Below are positions 26,010-35,404 of a DNA stretch of 39,207 bases, in pieces. Position numbers and translations under genes: made by a program. This DNA is from Sandaracinobacteroides sp031425455 (lineage in GTDB: Bacteria; Pseudomonadota; Alphaproteobacteria; Sphingomonadales; Sphingomonadaceae): positions 1-39,207 of the forward strand of contig JANPJJ010000183.1 in the NCBI GenBank assembly GCA_031425455.1. The letters run 5' to 3'. Each line of letters starts with the position of its first letter. The stretch's first letter is position 1. Below the pieces are notes generated by a model. The model saw only the letters and a list, made by a program, of their open reading frames with translations, ran no database searches and was not told the DNA's origin.

Positions 26010-27419
26010 ATGCGACACGTCCTGCTTTTATCCGTCCTGATGACGGCGCCTGTCCTGTATGAACGCCCGGCCGAGGCCGAGACCCTGTCGACGGCGATCG
26101 TGTCGGCCTATTCGAACAACCCCCAGCTGGCCGCTGCGCGCGCACAGGTTAGGCAAGTGGACGAAACCGTCGTTCTTGCGACAAGTGGGACCCGGCCTTC
26201 GATCAACGCACAGGGTAACTTTTCGCAGGATCTGCTCGATAATTTCGGCGATGCCGGACGGACTTGGCAAGGCCGGGTTACGCTGAGTCAGGCAATCTAC
26301 CAGGGCGGTCGGATTCGGGCTGAGATCGGGGCAGCCGAGGCGCGCGTCGAGGCTGCGAGGGCCAATCTTGCCTCCACCGAGCAGGACGTCATCGTACAAA
26401 CGGTTTCGGCCTATGCCGAGGTGTTGCGGACAGCCGAAATCGTTCGCTTGAACGAGAACCAGGTGCGCGTTCTGGAGACCGAGTTGCGTGCCTCGCGGGA
26501 CCGCTTCGAAGTGGGTGACGTGACCCGAACCGACGTTGCACAGTCCGAAGCACGGCTGGCGTCCGCCAACGCCAATCTGATGAACGCTCGCGGGCTTGCC
26601 GTGGTTTCGGCGCAGGACTTTGCCCGCGTCGTCGGCCGGGCGCCTTCCGGCCTTGCGCCGCTTCCGCCCCTGCCGAAGATGCCGGCAACCCCGGAGGAGG
26701 CGCTCCAGGTGGCAACGGCCACCAACCCCGACCTTATTGCGGTGCGGTTCAACGAGCGTGCGGCAGGGCGAGACGTCAGCGTGGTCAAGCGCGAACGCGG
26801 CCCCAATGTGGGCCTGCAAGCCGGCGCGCAGTATACGCGCATCGAAGGCGGTCCGGCTTTCTTCGGTTTTTCGGGCTTCAACCCGACGATCGGGGTTCAG
26901 CTGAACATGCCACTGTTCACCGGCGGACGAATCGCTTCGCAGGTGCGGCAGGCACAGGCGCGGCAGTCCGAACAGCTGGAAATCCTGTCGCTGACCGAAC
27001 GGCAGGTTTCGGCCGAGGCGGTGGGGAATTTTGCGCAGCTTGGCGCGGCGGAGGCTGTCATCCAGTCGGCGAAGGTGCAAATTTCGGCCAACGCGCTTGC
27101 CGCCGAGGGCGTGAGGCAGGAAAATCAGGTTGGCAGCCGCGACATCCTGGATGTGCTGAACGCTCAGCAGGAACTGCTGAACAGCCAGGTGACGCTGGTA
27201 ACGGCCGAGCGTGACCGGTATGTGCTGGCCTATAGGCTACTCGCCGTGATGGGCCGGGCGGATGTCGCGCTCGATGGCACGGGCGTGCCTCGCTATGATC
27301 CTGCAGCAAATGCCGCTCGCGTAAACGGCAAGGGCTGGAGCGAATTTGGCTATGACCCCGATCCCCGCACAGACCGGGCCCGCAACCTGGCCCCCGAAGT
27401 GATGGGGCCGCAGCAATGA
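26010..27419 (+). CDS. tolC: TolC-family outer-membrane efflux channel
   Basis: TolC forms the trimeric outer-membrane exit duct for type I secretion and RND efflux systems. This 469-residue protein has a short signal peptide ending near PAEAE, then two internally repeated coiled-coil halves: LSTAIVSAYSNNPQL starts the first, ALQVATATNPDLIAVR the second. Each half has the alternating heptad and beta-strand pattern, for example RDRFEVGDVTRTDVAQSEA and ENQVGSRDILDVLNAQQEL. ATG 26010 is 10 nt after pcm. No membrane-fusion or inner-membrane pump gene is adjacent, so it is probably a shared channel. Confidence 0.94.
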   Translation: MRHVLLLSVLMTAPVLYERPAEAETLSTAIVSAYSNNPQLAAARAQVRQVDETVVLATSGTRPSINAQGNFSQDLLDNFGDAGRTWQGRVTLSQAIYQGGRIRAEIGAAEARVEAARANLASTEQDVIVQTVSAYAEVLRTAEIVRLNENQVRVLETELRASRDRFEVGDVTRTDVAQSEARLASANANLMNARGLAVVSAQDFARVVGRAPSGLAPLPPLPKMPATPEEALQVATATNPDLIAVRFNERAAGRDVSVVKRERGPNVGLQAGAQYTRIEGGPAFFGFSGFNPTIGVQLNMPLFTGGRIASQVRQAQARQSEQLEILSLTERQVSAEAVGNFAQLGAAEAVIQSAKVQISANALAAEGVRQENQVGSRDILDVLNAQQELLNSQVTLVTAERDRYVLAYRLLAVMGRADVALDGTGVPRYDPAANAARVNGKGWSEFGYDPDPRTDRARNLAPEVMGPQQ

Positions 27420-27429
27420 GACAGATGCC

Positions 27430-27744
27430 ATGAGCAGCCGACCGCTGGACCCGAACCTCGCCTCGATCCTGGATTCTATCCGGGCGACGGTGGGGGGCGA
27501 TGCCGTTCCCGAGGCGGAGCCGATCGCGGCCGAGCCGGACGAAGCCCCCGAGCCCGCTGCCGTGCGGGCGCAGGCAGCGAAGGCGGCGGTCCGCAAGGCC
27601 GTGCCGCCGGCGCAGCGCAGCGTGGAAGAGTTCCTGGCCGAGCTGATCCGCCCGCAGGTCGAGACCTGGCTGGCGGCCCACCTGCCCGAGATTATCCAGA
27701 AGATGGCCGCCGACGAGATCGCCCGGCTCACCGGCAAGAAATAG
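27430..27744 (+). CDS. popZ: Short PopZ-like polar organising protein (DUF2497)
   Basis: PopZ builds a polar matrix that anchors chromosome origins in alphaproteobacteria. This 104-residue protein has the three-part plan: N-terminal helix (DPNLASILDSIRATVGG), an acidic Pro/Glu/Ala linker of only about 40 residues, and the conserved C-terminal helices (SVEEFLAELIRPQVETWL, PEIIQKMAADEIARL) needed for assembly. It is much shorter than Caulobacter PopZ (about 177 residues), mainly through the linker. It lies 10 nt after tolC and just before valS, the usual neighbour of this family. Family membership is clear; matrix-forming ability is inferred. Confidence 0.88.
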   Translation: MSSRPLDPNLASILDSIRATVGGDAVPEAEPIAAEPDEAPEPAAVRAQAAKAAVRKAVPPAQRSVEEFLAELIRPQVETWLAAHLPEIIQKMAADEIARLTGKK

Positions 27745-27787
27745 GCCGACCTTCCCAGCCGCGCCCCCCGCCGCTAAGCCACGCCCC

Positions 27788-30436
27788 ATGTTGGACAAGA
27801 ATTTCGACCCCGGCGCCATCGAAGCGCGCTGGTACGCCCATTGGGAGACCAGTGGTGCGTTCCGCCCGGCCCGGCCGGATGCGGAACCCTTTACCATCGT
27901 GATCCCGCCGCCCAACGTGACGGGGTCGCTGCACATCGGCCATGCGCTGGACAATACGCTGCAGGACGTGCTGATCCGCTGGCAGCGGCTGAAGGGCAAA
28001 GACGCGCGCTGGGTGGTGGGCACCGACCATGCGGGAATCGCTACCCAGATGGTGGTGGAGCGGCAGCTGGCCGAAAGCACGCAGGGCACCACGCGCCAGG
28101 CAATGGGGCGGGCGGCCTTTCTGGAGACGGTATGGGACTGGAAGCGCACCAGCGGCAATGCGATCACCACGCAGCTGCGCCGGCTGGGCGCCAGCTGTGA
28201 CTGGGCCAACGAGCGCTTCACGATGGACGAGGGTTTCAATGCGGCTGTGAACAAGGTGTTCGTGCAGCTGTACAACGAAGGGCTGCTCTACCGCGACAAG
28301 CGGCTGGTGAACTGGGACCCCAAGCTGAAGACCGCGATTTCCGACCTGGAAGTGGAGACGCGCGAGGTGCCGGGCCATTTCTGGCACATCCGTTACCCGC
28401 TGGCGGACGGGGTGCAGCTTGCCGACGGGCGCGACTATATCGTGGTGGCGACGACACGGCCGGAGACGATGCTGGGCGACACGGCGGTTGCGGTGAACGA
28501 CGCGGATGCGCGCTATCGGTCGGTGATCGGCAAGTTCGTGGAGCTGCCAATCAGCGGTCGTCGCATTCCCATTGTTGCCGACGAGCATGCCGATCCGCAG
28601 CTTGGCTCAGGCGCGGTGAAGATCACGCCGGCGCATGATTTCAACGACTTCGAGGTGGGCAAGCGGCAGGGGCTGCCGATGATCAATGTGCTGGACGCCG
28701 ATGCCCGGATCATCGCTTCGGACGGAGTGCCCGAGCGTTTTGTGGGGCTGGACCGGTTCGAGGTGCGTAAGCTGGTGGTGGACGAGCTGGAAGCCGCCGG
28801 GCTGATCGTCGAGACGGAGGCCCGCACGATCCAGATGCCCTACGGCGATCGCTCCGGCGTGGTGGTGGAGCCGTGGCTCACCGACCAATGGTATGTGAAC
28901 GCCGCGGAGCTTGCGAAGCCGGCGATCGAGGCGGTGCGTTCGGGCGCCACGCAGTTCGTCCCGAAGACGTGGGAAAAGACCTTTTTCAACTGGATGGAGA
29001 ACATCCAGCCCTGGTGCGTGTCGCGGCAGCTGTGGTGGGGGCATCGGATTCCGGCCTGGTATGGGCCGGACGGCAAGTGCTTCGTCGCTGAGAGCGAGGA
29101 TGAAGCGCAGGCACTGGCGGGCTCGGGGGTGCTGCTGAACCGCGACGAAGACGTTTTAGACACCTGGTTCTCCTCGGCGCTCTGGCCCTTCGCCACGCTG
29201 GGTTGGCCCGAGGATACACCCGATCTAGCTCGCCACTATCCCGGAGACGTGCTGGTCACCGGGTTCGACATCATCTTCTTCTGGGTTGCGAGGATGATGA
29301 TGCAAGGGCTTCACTTCAAAGGTGAAGTTCCTTTCCACACGGTCTACTGCCACGGCCTTGTCCGCGACGCCAAGGGCGCCAAGATGTCGAAGTCGAAGGG
29401 CAATACGGTGGACCCGCTGGTGCTTATCGGCCGGTTCGGGGCCGATGCGCTTCGCTTCACCCTGACGGCGATGGAAAGCCAGGGGCGCGACATCAAGCTC
29501 GAGGAAAAGCGGGTGGAGGGCTACCGGAACTTCGCGACCAAGCTGTGGAACGCGGTTCGCTTCGCGCAGTCGCAGGGGATCGTAGCGTCGCCCTCGCCCT
29601 CGCCCTCCCCGCCGGCCGCCACCCTCCCCGTCAACCGCTGGATCATCGCCGAAACGGTGCAGATGGCGGCCGACGCCGAGGCCGCGCTGCAAGCGTTCCG
29701 GTTCGATCAATATGCCGACACGCTCTACCAGTTCGTCTGGAGCCGCTTCTGCGACTGGTATCTGGAGCTGATCAAGCCGCTGCTGGCCGAAGAGGGGCCG
29801 GCGGCAACTGAAACACGAGCGGTCGCCGGCTGGGCGATCGATCGCATTCTGGTCTGCCTGCACCCGGTCATGCCGTTCATCACCGAGGAGCTCTGGCATG
29901 CGCAAGGAGTCCGGTCGCACGATCTGATTCACGCCGAATGGCCGGTGTTGACCCCGGTGGCCGACGATGCCGGCGCCGAGATCGCCTGGCTGATCGAACT
30001 GGTGTCGTCCATTCGTTCTGCGCGGACCGAGTTGAATGTGCCGCCAGGCGCCAAACTGGCGCTGCACGCAGCCGAAGCCGACGATGCCCTGAAGGCCCGG
30101 CTGGAACGGCATCGCCCGGTGCTGGAACGGCTTGCCCGGGTGGAGAAGCTGGCCTGGACTCCGGCTGACGAGGGTGGAATGGCGCAGATCGTCGTCGCCG
30201 GCACCACCTTCGCGCTGCCGCTGGCCGGCGTGATCGACCTCGCGGCCGAGCGTGCGCGCCTCTCCAAGGCGGCGGAAGCGGCCGAGAAGGAAGCCGGCGC
30301 CCTGGCCGGCCGGCTGGGCAATCCAGGCTTCACCGAACGCGCCAAGCCCGAAGCGGTGGAGAAGGCGCGCGAGGATCATGCAGCCCGCAGCGCCGAGGCG
30401 GTGCGGCTGCGGGTAGCCCTGGCGCGCTTGGGGTAG
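27788..30436 (+). CDS. valS: Valyl-tRNA synthetase
   Basis: ValRS charges tRNA-Val and edits misactivated threonine. The 882-residue class I synthetase has the HIGH motif at residues 49-52 (GSLHIGHALD), the editing domain (TTRPETMLGDTAV, GAVKITPAHDFNDFEVG), KMSKS at 532-536, the anticodon-binding domain and a C-terminal coiled-coil arm (AERARLSKAAEAAEKE). A low-complexity Ser-Pro insert near residue 601 arises from three tandem TCGCCC hexamers (29588-29605). Start ATG 27788 is 43 nt after popZ; no strong ribosome-binding site is visible. Confidence 0.98.
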   Translation: MLDKNFDPGAIEARWYAHWETSGAFRPARPDAEPFTIVIPPPNVTGSLHIGHALDNTLQDVLIRWQRLKGKDARWVVGTDHAGIATQMVVERQLAESTQGTTRQAMGRAAFLETVWDWKRTSGNAITTQLRRLGASCDWANERFTMDEGFNAAVNKVFVQLYNEGLLYRDKRLVNWDPKLKTAISDLEVETREVPGHFWHIRYPLADGVQLADGRDYIVVATTRPETMLGDTAVAVNDADARYRSVIGKFVELPISGRRIPIVADEHADPQLGSGAVKITPAHDFNDFEVGKRQGLPMINVLDADARIIASDGVPERFVGLDRFEVRKLVVDELEAAGLIVETEARTIQMPYGDRSGVVVEPWLTDQWYVNAAELAKPAIEAVRSGATQFVPKTWEKTFFNWMENIQPWCVSRQLWWGHRIPAWYGPDGKCFVAESEDEAQALAGSGVLLNRDEDVLDTWFSSALWPFATLGWPEDTPDLARHYPGDVLVTGFDIIFFWVARMMMQGLHFKGEVPFHTVYCHGLVRDAKGAKMSKSKGNTVDPLVLIGRFGADALRFTLTAMESQGRDIKLEEKRVEGYRNFATKLWNAVRFAQSQGIVASPSPSPSPPAATLPVNRWIIAETVQMAADAEAALQAFRFDQYADTLYQFVWSRFCDWYLELIKPLLAEEGPAATETRAVAGWAIDRILVCLHPVMPFITEELWHAQGVRSHDLIHAEWPVLTPVADDAGAEIAWLIELVSSIRSARTELNVPPGAKLALHAAEADDALKARLERHRPVLERLARVEKLAWTPADEGGMAQIVVAGTTFALPLAGVIDLAAERARLSKAAEAAEKEAGALAGRLGNPGFTERAKPEAVEKAREDHAARSAEAVRLRVALARLG

Positions 30437-30444
30437 CTACATCT

Positions 30445-30474
30445 CTGTCATCCCAGCCTTCGCTGAGATGACAG
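30445..30474 (+). repeat. REP-like palindrome downstream of valS
   Basis: CTGTCATCCCAGC (30445-30457), loop CTTC, then GCTGAGATGACAG (30462-30474) form a 13-bp stem with one mismatch. The GTCATCCCAGC core resembles short palindromic elements dispersed in many proteobacterial genomes. Lying 9 nt after the valS stop, it may also stabilise or end the transcript. No second copy was noticed in the window. Confidence 0.6.
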
Positions 30475-30520
30475 GGGTTTCAAGCGCGCTGATGGTGCCG
30501 GCGGCTGGCGCCTGAAACCC
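30475..30520 (+). terminator. Structured element after valS, possible terminator
   Basis: GGGTTTCA (30475-30482) pairs with TGAAACCC (30513-30520) around an inner GGTGCC/GGCGCC hairpin. It directly follows the REP-like palindrome. No T-run follows, so a rho-independent role is doubtful; it may be an mRNA-stabilising structure. Confidence 0.4.
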
Positions 30521-30584
30521 GGGCTTCGTGCGCCCCAAGCCATGCTGTTTTGCCAGTTCGGGCCGCACGGGAGATCATCCCTTC

Positions 30585-30731
30585 ATGCAACCGCCTGATC
30601 CGCTTCCCGCCGCCGATCCCTGCCCGGTCTCCCGACACGATGATGCCGGTGGCTGGGGTCTTGACCGGCTTGTAACTGCAATTGCGCTGCTGGCGACGCT
30701 GGCGCTGATCTTCCTCACCCCGTTCGGCTGA
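30585..30731 (+). CDS. Possible 48-residue single-pass membrane protein
   Basis: From ATG 30585 the ORF encodes a Pro/Asp-rich N-terminal half followed by one hydrophobic helix (LVTAIALLATLALIFLTPF) at the very C-terminus. A GGGAGA lies about 11 nt upstream, a little far. It ends 11 nt before the convergent accA stop. The hydrophobic pattern and compact fit between neighbours support a real gene, but no family is recognised. Confidence 0.4.
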   Translation: MQPPDPLPAADPCPVSRHDDAGGWGLDRLVTAIALLATLALIFLTPFG

Positions 30732-30742
30732 GCGCCCCGGGG

Positions 30743-31684
<942 letters not shown>

Positions 31685-31693
31685 AGGCGCTCG

Positions 31694-34600
31694 CTAGACC
31701 GTCATCGCCATGCCGCGATAGATGCGCGCACGGTAGCGGCTGTCTTCGGCGTCGGGCAGCGGCGCGCCCACCAGCAGCACGGCCCGGGCGAAGCGGCGCA
31801 CCTCCTCGACATGCTCGTCCTGGTTGCGGGGCTCCTCCGAGCGGACCCGGCGGGTCAGGTTGATCTGGTTGATCGGCACATCGTGCACCAGCCGCTCGTT
31901 CTCGACCGCCAGCGTGGCCGTAAAAGCGTGCAGCGTCGTCTTGATGAAATTGGCCAGGCTGAAGGCCGCGCCGCCGCCGGTTGTCCCCATGGGCCCCGTC
32001 TGCATAGGAACGTCGGGGGACACGAGCACCAGCTGGCAGCCATCAAACAGAGACGCCTTGCGCGACACCCGGAAATGGTGGGTTAGGTTGGCGGCGACCA
32101 CTTCGCGAAACGCCTCCGGGGTCAACGGATCGCCGGTGCCGAACAGCTGGTCGGGCAACGGGGCGAGCGGCGTCGAGACCACGGTGGTCGGGCGGCCCCA
32201 GCTGGCCAGCGCCCTGTCCATCGCGGATTCCAGGCCCTGATCCAGCAGGATCGTCTCGACCCTGCCGTCCGGCACGGCACCCAGATGCTTGCAGATGGCA
32301 TCGGCGCCCGCTTGCGTTGCCGTCAGCAGGACCACGCGGGCGACATGGCAGGTCTCGATCAGCTGGCGCGCGGCCTCGGCCAGATAATCGTCCAGATGCT
32401 CTCCGATCAGCCAGACGGTCTTGCCCCGCATCTGGTCCAGCCGTTCCTGCTTGGGGCTGCCGAACAGCTCGCGCTCGGTGGTGGAGCGTTCAACGGAAAG
32501 CCCGCCGGACGGCATGAAGGTCTCGCCCGAAACGGCGCGGTCGGCCAGGAAAAAGACCGTTGCCTGAGCGACTTCGCCTTCGGTGGGCATCTTGCCCAGG
32601 TGCAGCTGCTTCAGCACGCCGGAGCCCACCTTGTGCGCTTCCTCGGCAATCTTTTCGGCCGGCAGGAACGGAATGTCGTCCGGCGGCACTTTCAGCAGCC
32701 AGTCGTCGTCCGCATTGGTCTCGGCCCAGCCCGGCGCGTCGAGCAGGTAGCCGGCAAGGCGCAGCCGCGCGACCAGCCGCGACGCGATCCGCTTCGTCAG
32801 CAGGAACCGGTCCCAGGTGCAGATGCCATCGCCTTCCCGCGCCGCGGCAAGTGCCAGGTCGCGAAGCTCGCGCGGCGATTCGCTGTCGTGCGAGAGATAG
32901 GCGCTGTCGTTGCGGGCCAGCCGGTTCAGCACCGCCTCCGGGCGGGCGCCGCGACGGATCGCCTTCACCACCGCGGCGTGGACCGCATTCAGCCGCTTGT
33001 TCTCCAGGATCAGCCGCCCGCGGCGTTCGAACAGCCCGGGCTTGCCTCCGGTGCCCGAAAGCCGGTCGCCGTCGACCGGGCCCGGCGCAATGGCGTTGAA
33101 CTGGACTTCGGGGCCGAGGTGGCGCGACATTGCCTCCACCATGGCGCGCTGTCCGGCCTTGGACACGGCATAGTCGGCACGATTGGGATAGGCCACCGCC
33201 AGGAACTTCTCGCCGCCGAAGTAACTGGAGACGTTCAGAACATAACCGGAGCCCTGCGCTTTCATCATCGGCACGACGTGGTGCATGAGCAGGTAGTTGG
33301 AGACGAGATTGGCGTCGAGCGTGTAGGTCCAGGCGTCGGGCGACATGTCGACGACCATTTCCTCGGCGCCCGCCACCCCGGCATTGTTGATCAGGTAATC
33401 GATGCGGCCAAACGCCTTCAGGGTTTCGTCCACGGCCTTCTTCAGCGACGCGAAGTCGGAGACGTCGACATTGCCCAGCGTGCGGACCCGGCGCTCGACC
33501 CCAGCGAATCCGACATCCTCCAGCTCGGACACGATGCGGGCGCGCGCCGTGGCCAACTCGCTGTCACGCCGGGCCACCATCATCACCTTGGCGCCGGCAA
33601 GCGCGAGCAGGCGAGCGACCTGGCCGCCGATCCCGGCCGAACCGCCGGTGATGAGCGCGACCTTGCCCAGATGCAGCCCGGTGATGTTTTCCGAGAAGCC
33701 CGGCATCGCCTTTCGTGCCCCTGTCGCCTCGCCGATGTTTGGCGGGATATAGAGGCTGACTTCGCGAATGCGGTTCTCCTTCAGCACGATGCGCGCGGCC
33801 TGGCCGGCGGCGAAGCGGCCGTTCTCCGGCTCGTCGTTGGAGAAGCGGATGATCTGATTGCCCCACTCGGCCTGTTTGCGCCGGCCGTTCTTCACATCGG
33901 TCATCGATTCGTCGCGCCAGATTCGGATCAGCTGCTCGGTCGCGGCACGGATCAGGTTGTTATAGACGTCCCCGGCGCCGTCGGTGCCGTTGGAGAGGAA
34001 CAGGAAGCGCGGCTCCTGCACCAGATTGTCATGCCGCTTCCAATAGCGGGAGAGGGTGCGGGCGATCGCGATGTTGCCCGCGATCTCGGCGTCCATGATC
34101 GCGTCGACCGTGGTGTCGCTCGCTTCCCACACGGCCCCCGAATACTCGACCGATGCCTTGGCGGGCATGATGATCGCGCTGTTCACCGGTAGATAGGCGT
34201 CCGTGAAGCCTTTCAATGCGGCTTCCATTCCGGCGGTGTCGCTCCGGCTGAAGCGGACCACAGTCAGCCGATCGGTTGCCTTCTCCGCCTTCAACCGGGC
34301 TTCGGCGAGTGCCACGTCGGCCTGGCGCGAGAGGCCCAGCAGCACATGGGCGCCGGCATTCACCTGCACCCGGGCGAGTTCCAGCCCCTCTTCCCATTGT
34401 TCGCCGGCAGCCACCAGTACGGCGAGGCCGGCGCCGTCCAGCGAGCGCATGGTGGGGCGCGATAGGTAGACGGAGCGCTCTTCCTTGCGCACCGTCATGC
34501 CGTGGGTCACTTCGAAATCATGGCCGTTGAGCGCGGCGGACTCGTCGCTCCCCAGGAACAGGCAGGTCATGGCGATGTCGCGCGGCTCGGGCAGGCGGCG

Positions 34601-35404
34601 CTGCAGCTTGCCGTCGGGCCCGGAACGGTCCAGCGACATCATTCCCATATATTGTTTCGCGGTGGTGTCTGGCGCGTCGCCGCGCATCTTGTCCATCGCG
34701 GCGAACACGGTGCGGATGCGGTCGGATTCGATCGGGCCGGGAAACAGCAGGTTCACGCGGATGCCCCTGGGGCCGAGCTCCAGCGACAGTTCGCGGCTGA
34801 GCGCGTTCATCGCGGCCTTCGGGACGACATAGGCGGTGCGCGCGAAATAGGGCGTGCGCGAGAAGATGGTGGAGACGTTGATGATGCTGCTGCCGGGCGG
34901 CATATGCGGCGCAGTCGCGCGCACCAGGTTCCAGGCAACGCCGAGGATGTTGCGCATCGCGTCACCGACGGTCTCGCTGTCGGTCGATCCGGCCTTCTGC
35001 AACGCGTGCAGGTCTGCGCTGGAGAGCGGCAGGTCCTCGAGTCGCTGCTTCGGGCCGGCCGATCCGGCATTGTTCACCAGGATGTCGATTCGGCCAAAGC
35101 GGCGGACCACGTCGGCGATGCCGTCTCGCACCGATTGCGGGTCGGCACCGTCCAACAGCACGCTGGCGACCTGTGCATCGTCAACGCCGGTTTCGCCGAC
35201 GACACCTTTGCGGGCCGCTTCCAGACGTTCGGCGCTACGCCCCGTCATGACGACGAGCGCACCTTCGCGGACATAGTGGCGGACGATTTCCTGGCCCAGA
35301 TTGCCGGCCGCACCGGTCACCAGCGCGATCTTGCCGGCGAGGCGCCCGGTGGTTGCCGGGATGGGAGCGCCCCTGGCAGTGGCCTTTTCGGCAAGGGTGC
35401 TCAT
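31694..35404 (-). CDS. mcr: Bifunctional malonyl-CoA reductase (3-hydroxypropionate forming)
   Basis: Mcr reduces malonyl-CoA to malonate semialdehyde (C-terminal half) and then to 3-hydroxypropionate (N-terminal half) with NADPH. The 1236-residue protein has two tandem SDR modules. The N-terminal one shows the Rossmann GAAGNLG at residues 31-37, NNAGSAG, S178, Y192 and K196. The C-terminal one shows GGSAGIGG near residue 585, NNAGVAG, NVSSYFGGE and Y745/K749. Stretches such as FSRTPYFARTAYVVPKAA, NPPNIG-like YIPPNIGEATGAR, ADYAVSKAGQRAM and FIKTTLHAFTATL follow Chloroflexus Mcr (1220 residues) throughout. ATG 35404 overlaps the pcs stop (ATGA). Longer upstream frames lie inside pcs. Both active sites look intact. 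Confidence 0.95.
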   Translation of the reverse strand: MSTLAEKATARGAPIPATTGRLAGKIALVTGAAGNLGQEIVRHYVREGALVVMTGRSAERLEAARKGVVGETGVDDAQVASVLLDGADPQSVRDGIADVVRRFGRIDILVNNAGSAGPKQRLEDLPLSSADLHALQKAGSTDSETVGDAMRNILGVAWNLVRATAPHMPPGSSIINVSTIFSRTPYFARTAYVVPKAAMNALSRELSLELGPRGIRVNLLFPGPIESDRIRTVFAAMDKMRGDAPDTTAKQYMGMMSLDRSGPDGKLQRRLPEPRDIAMTCLFLGSDESAALNGHDFEVTHGMTVRKEERSVYLSRPTMRSLDGAGLAVLVAAGEQWEEGLELARVQVNAGAHVLLGLSRQADVALAEARLKAEKATDRLTVVRFSRSDTAGMEAALKGFTDAYLPVNSAIIMPAKASVEYSGAVWEASDTTVDAIMDAEIAGNIAIARTLSRYWKRHDNLVQEPRFLFLSNGTDGAGDVYNNLIRAATEQLIRIWRDESMTDVKNGRRKQAEWGNQIIRFSNDEPENGRFAAGQAARIVLKENRIREVSLYIPPNIGEATGARKAMPGFSENITGLHLGKVALITGGSAGIGGQVARLLALAGAKVMMVARRDSELATARARIVSELEDVGFAGVERRVRTLGNVDVSDFASLKKAVDETLKAFGRIDYLINNAGVAGAEEMVVDMSPDAWTYTLDANLVSNYLLMHHVVPMMKAQGSGYVLNVSSYFGGEKFLAVAYPNRADYAVSKAGQRAMVEAMSRHLGPEVQFNAIAPGPVDGDRLSGTGGKPGLFERRGRLILENKRLNAVHAAVVKAIRRGARPEAVLNRLARNDSAYLSHDSESPRELRDLALAAAREGDGICTWDRFLLTKRIASRLVARLRLAGYLLDAPGWAETNADDDWLLKVPPDDIPFLPAEKIAEEAHKVGSGVLKQLHLGKMPTEGEVAQATVFFLADRAVSGETFMPSGGLSVERSTTERELFGSPKQERLDQMRGKTVWLIGEHLDDYLAEAARQLIETCHVARVVLLTATQAGADAICKHLGAVPDGRVETILLDQGLESAMDRALASWGRPTTVVSTPLAPLPDQLFGTGDPLTPEAFREVVAANLTHHFRVSRKASLFDGCQLVLVSPDVPMQTGPMGTTGGGAAFSLANFIKTTLHAFTATLAVENERLVHDVPINQINLTRRVRSEEPRNQDEHVEEVRRFARAVLLVGAPLPDAEDSRYRARIYRGMAMTV

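Noticed and set aside
32285..34192. A 635-codon plus-strand frame opposite mcr
   Set aside because: Antisense shadow; mcr matches its family over its whole length.
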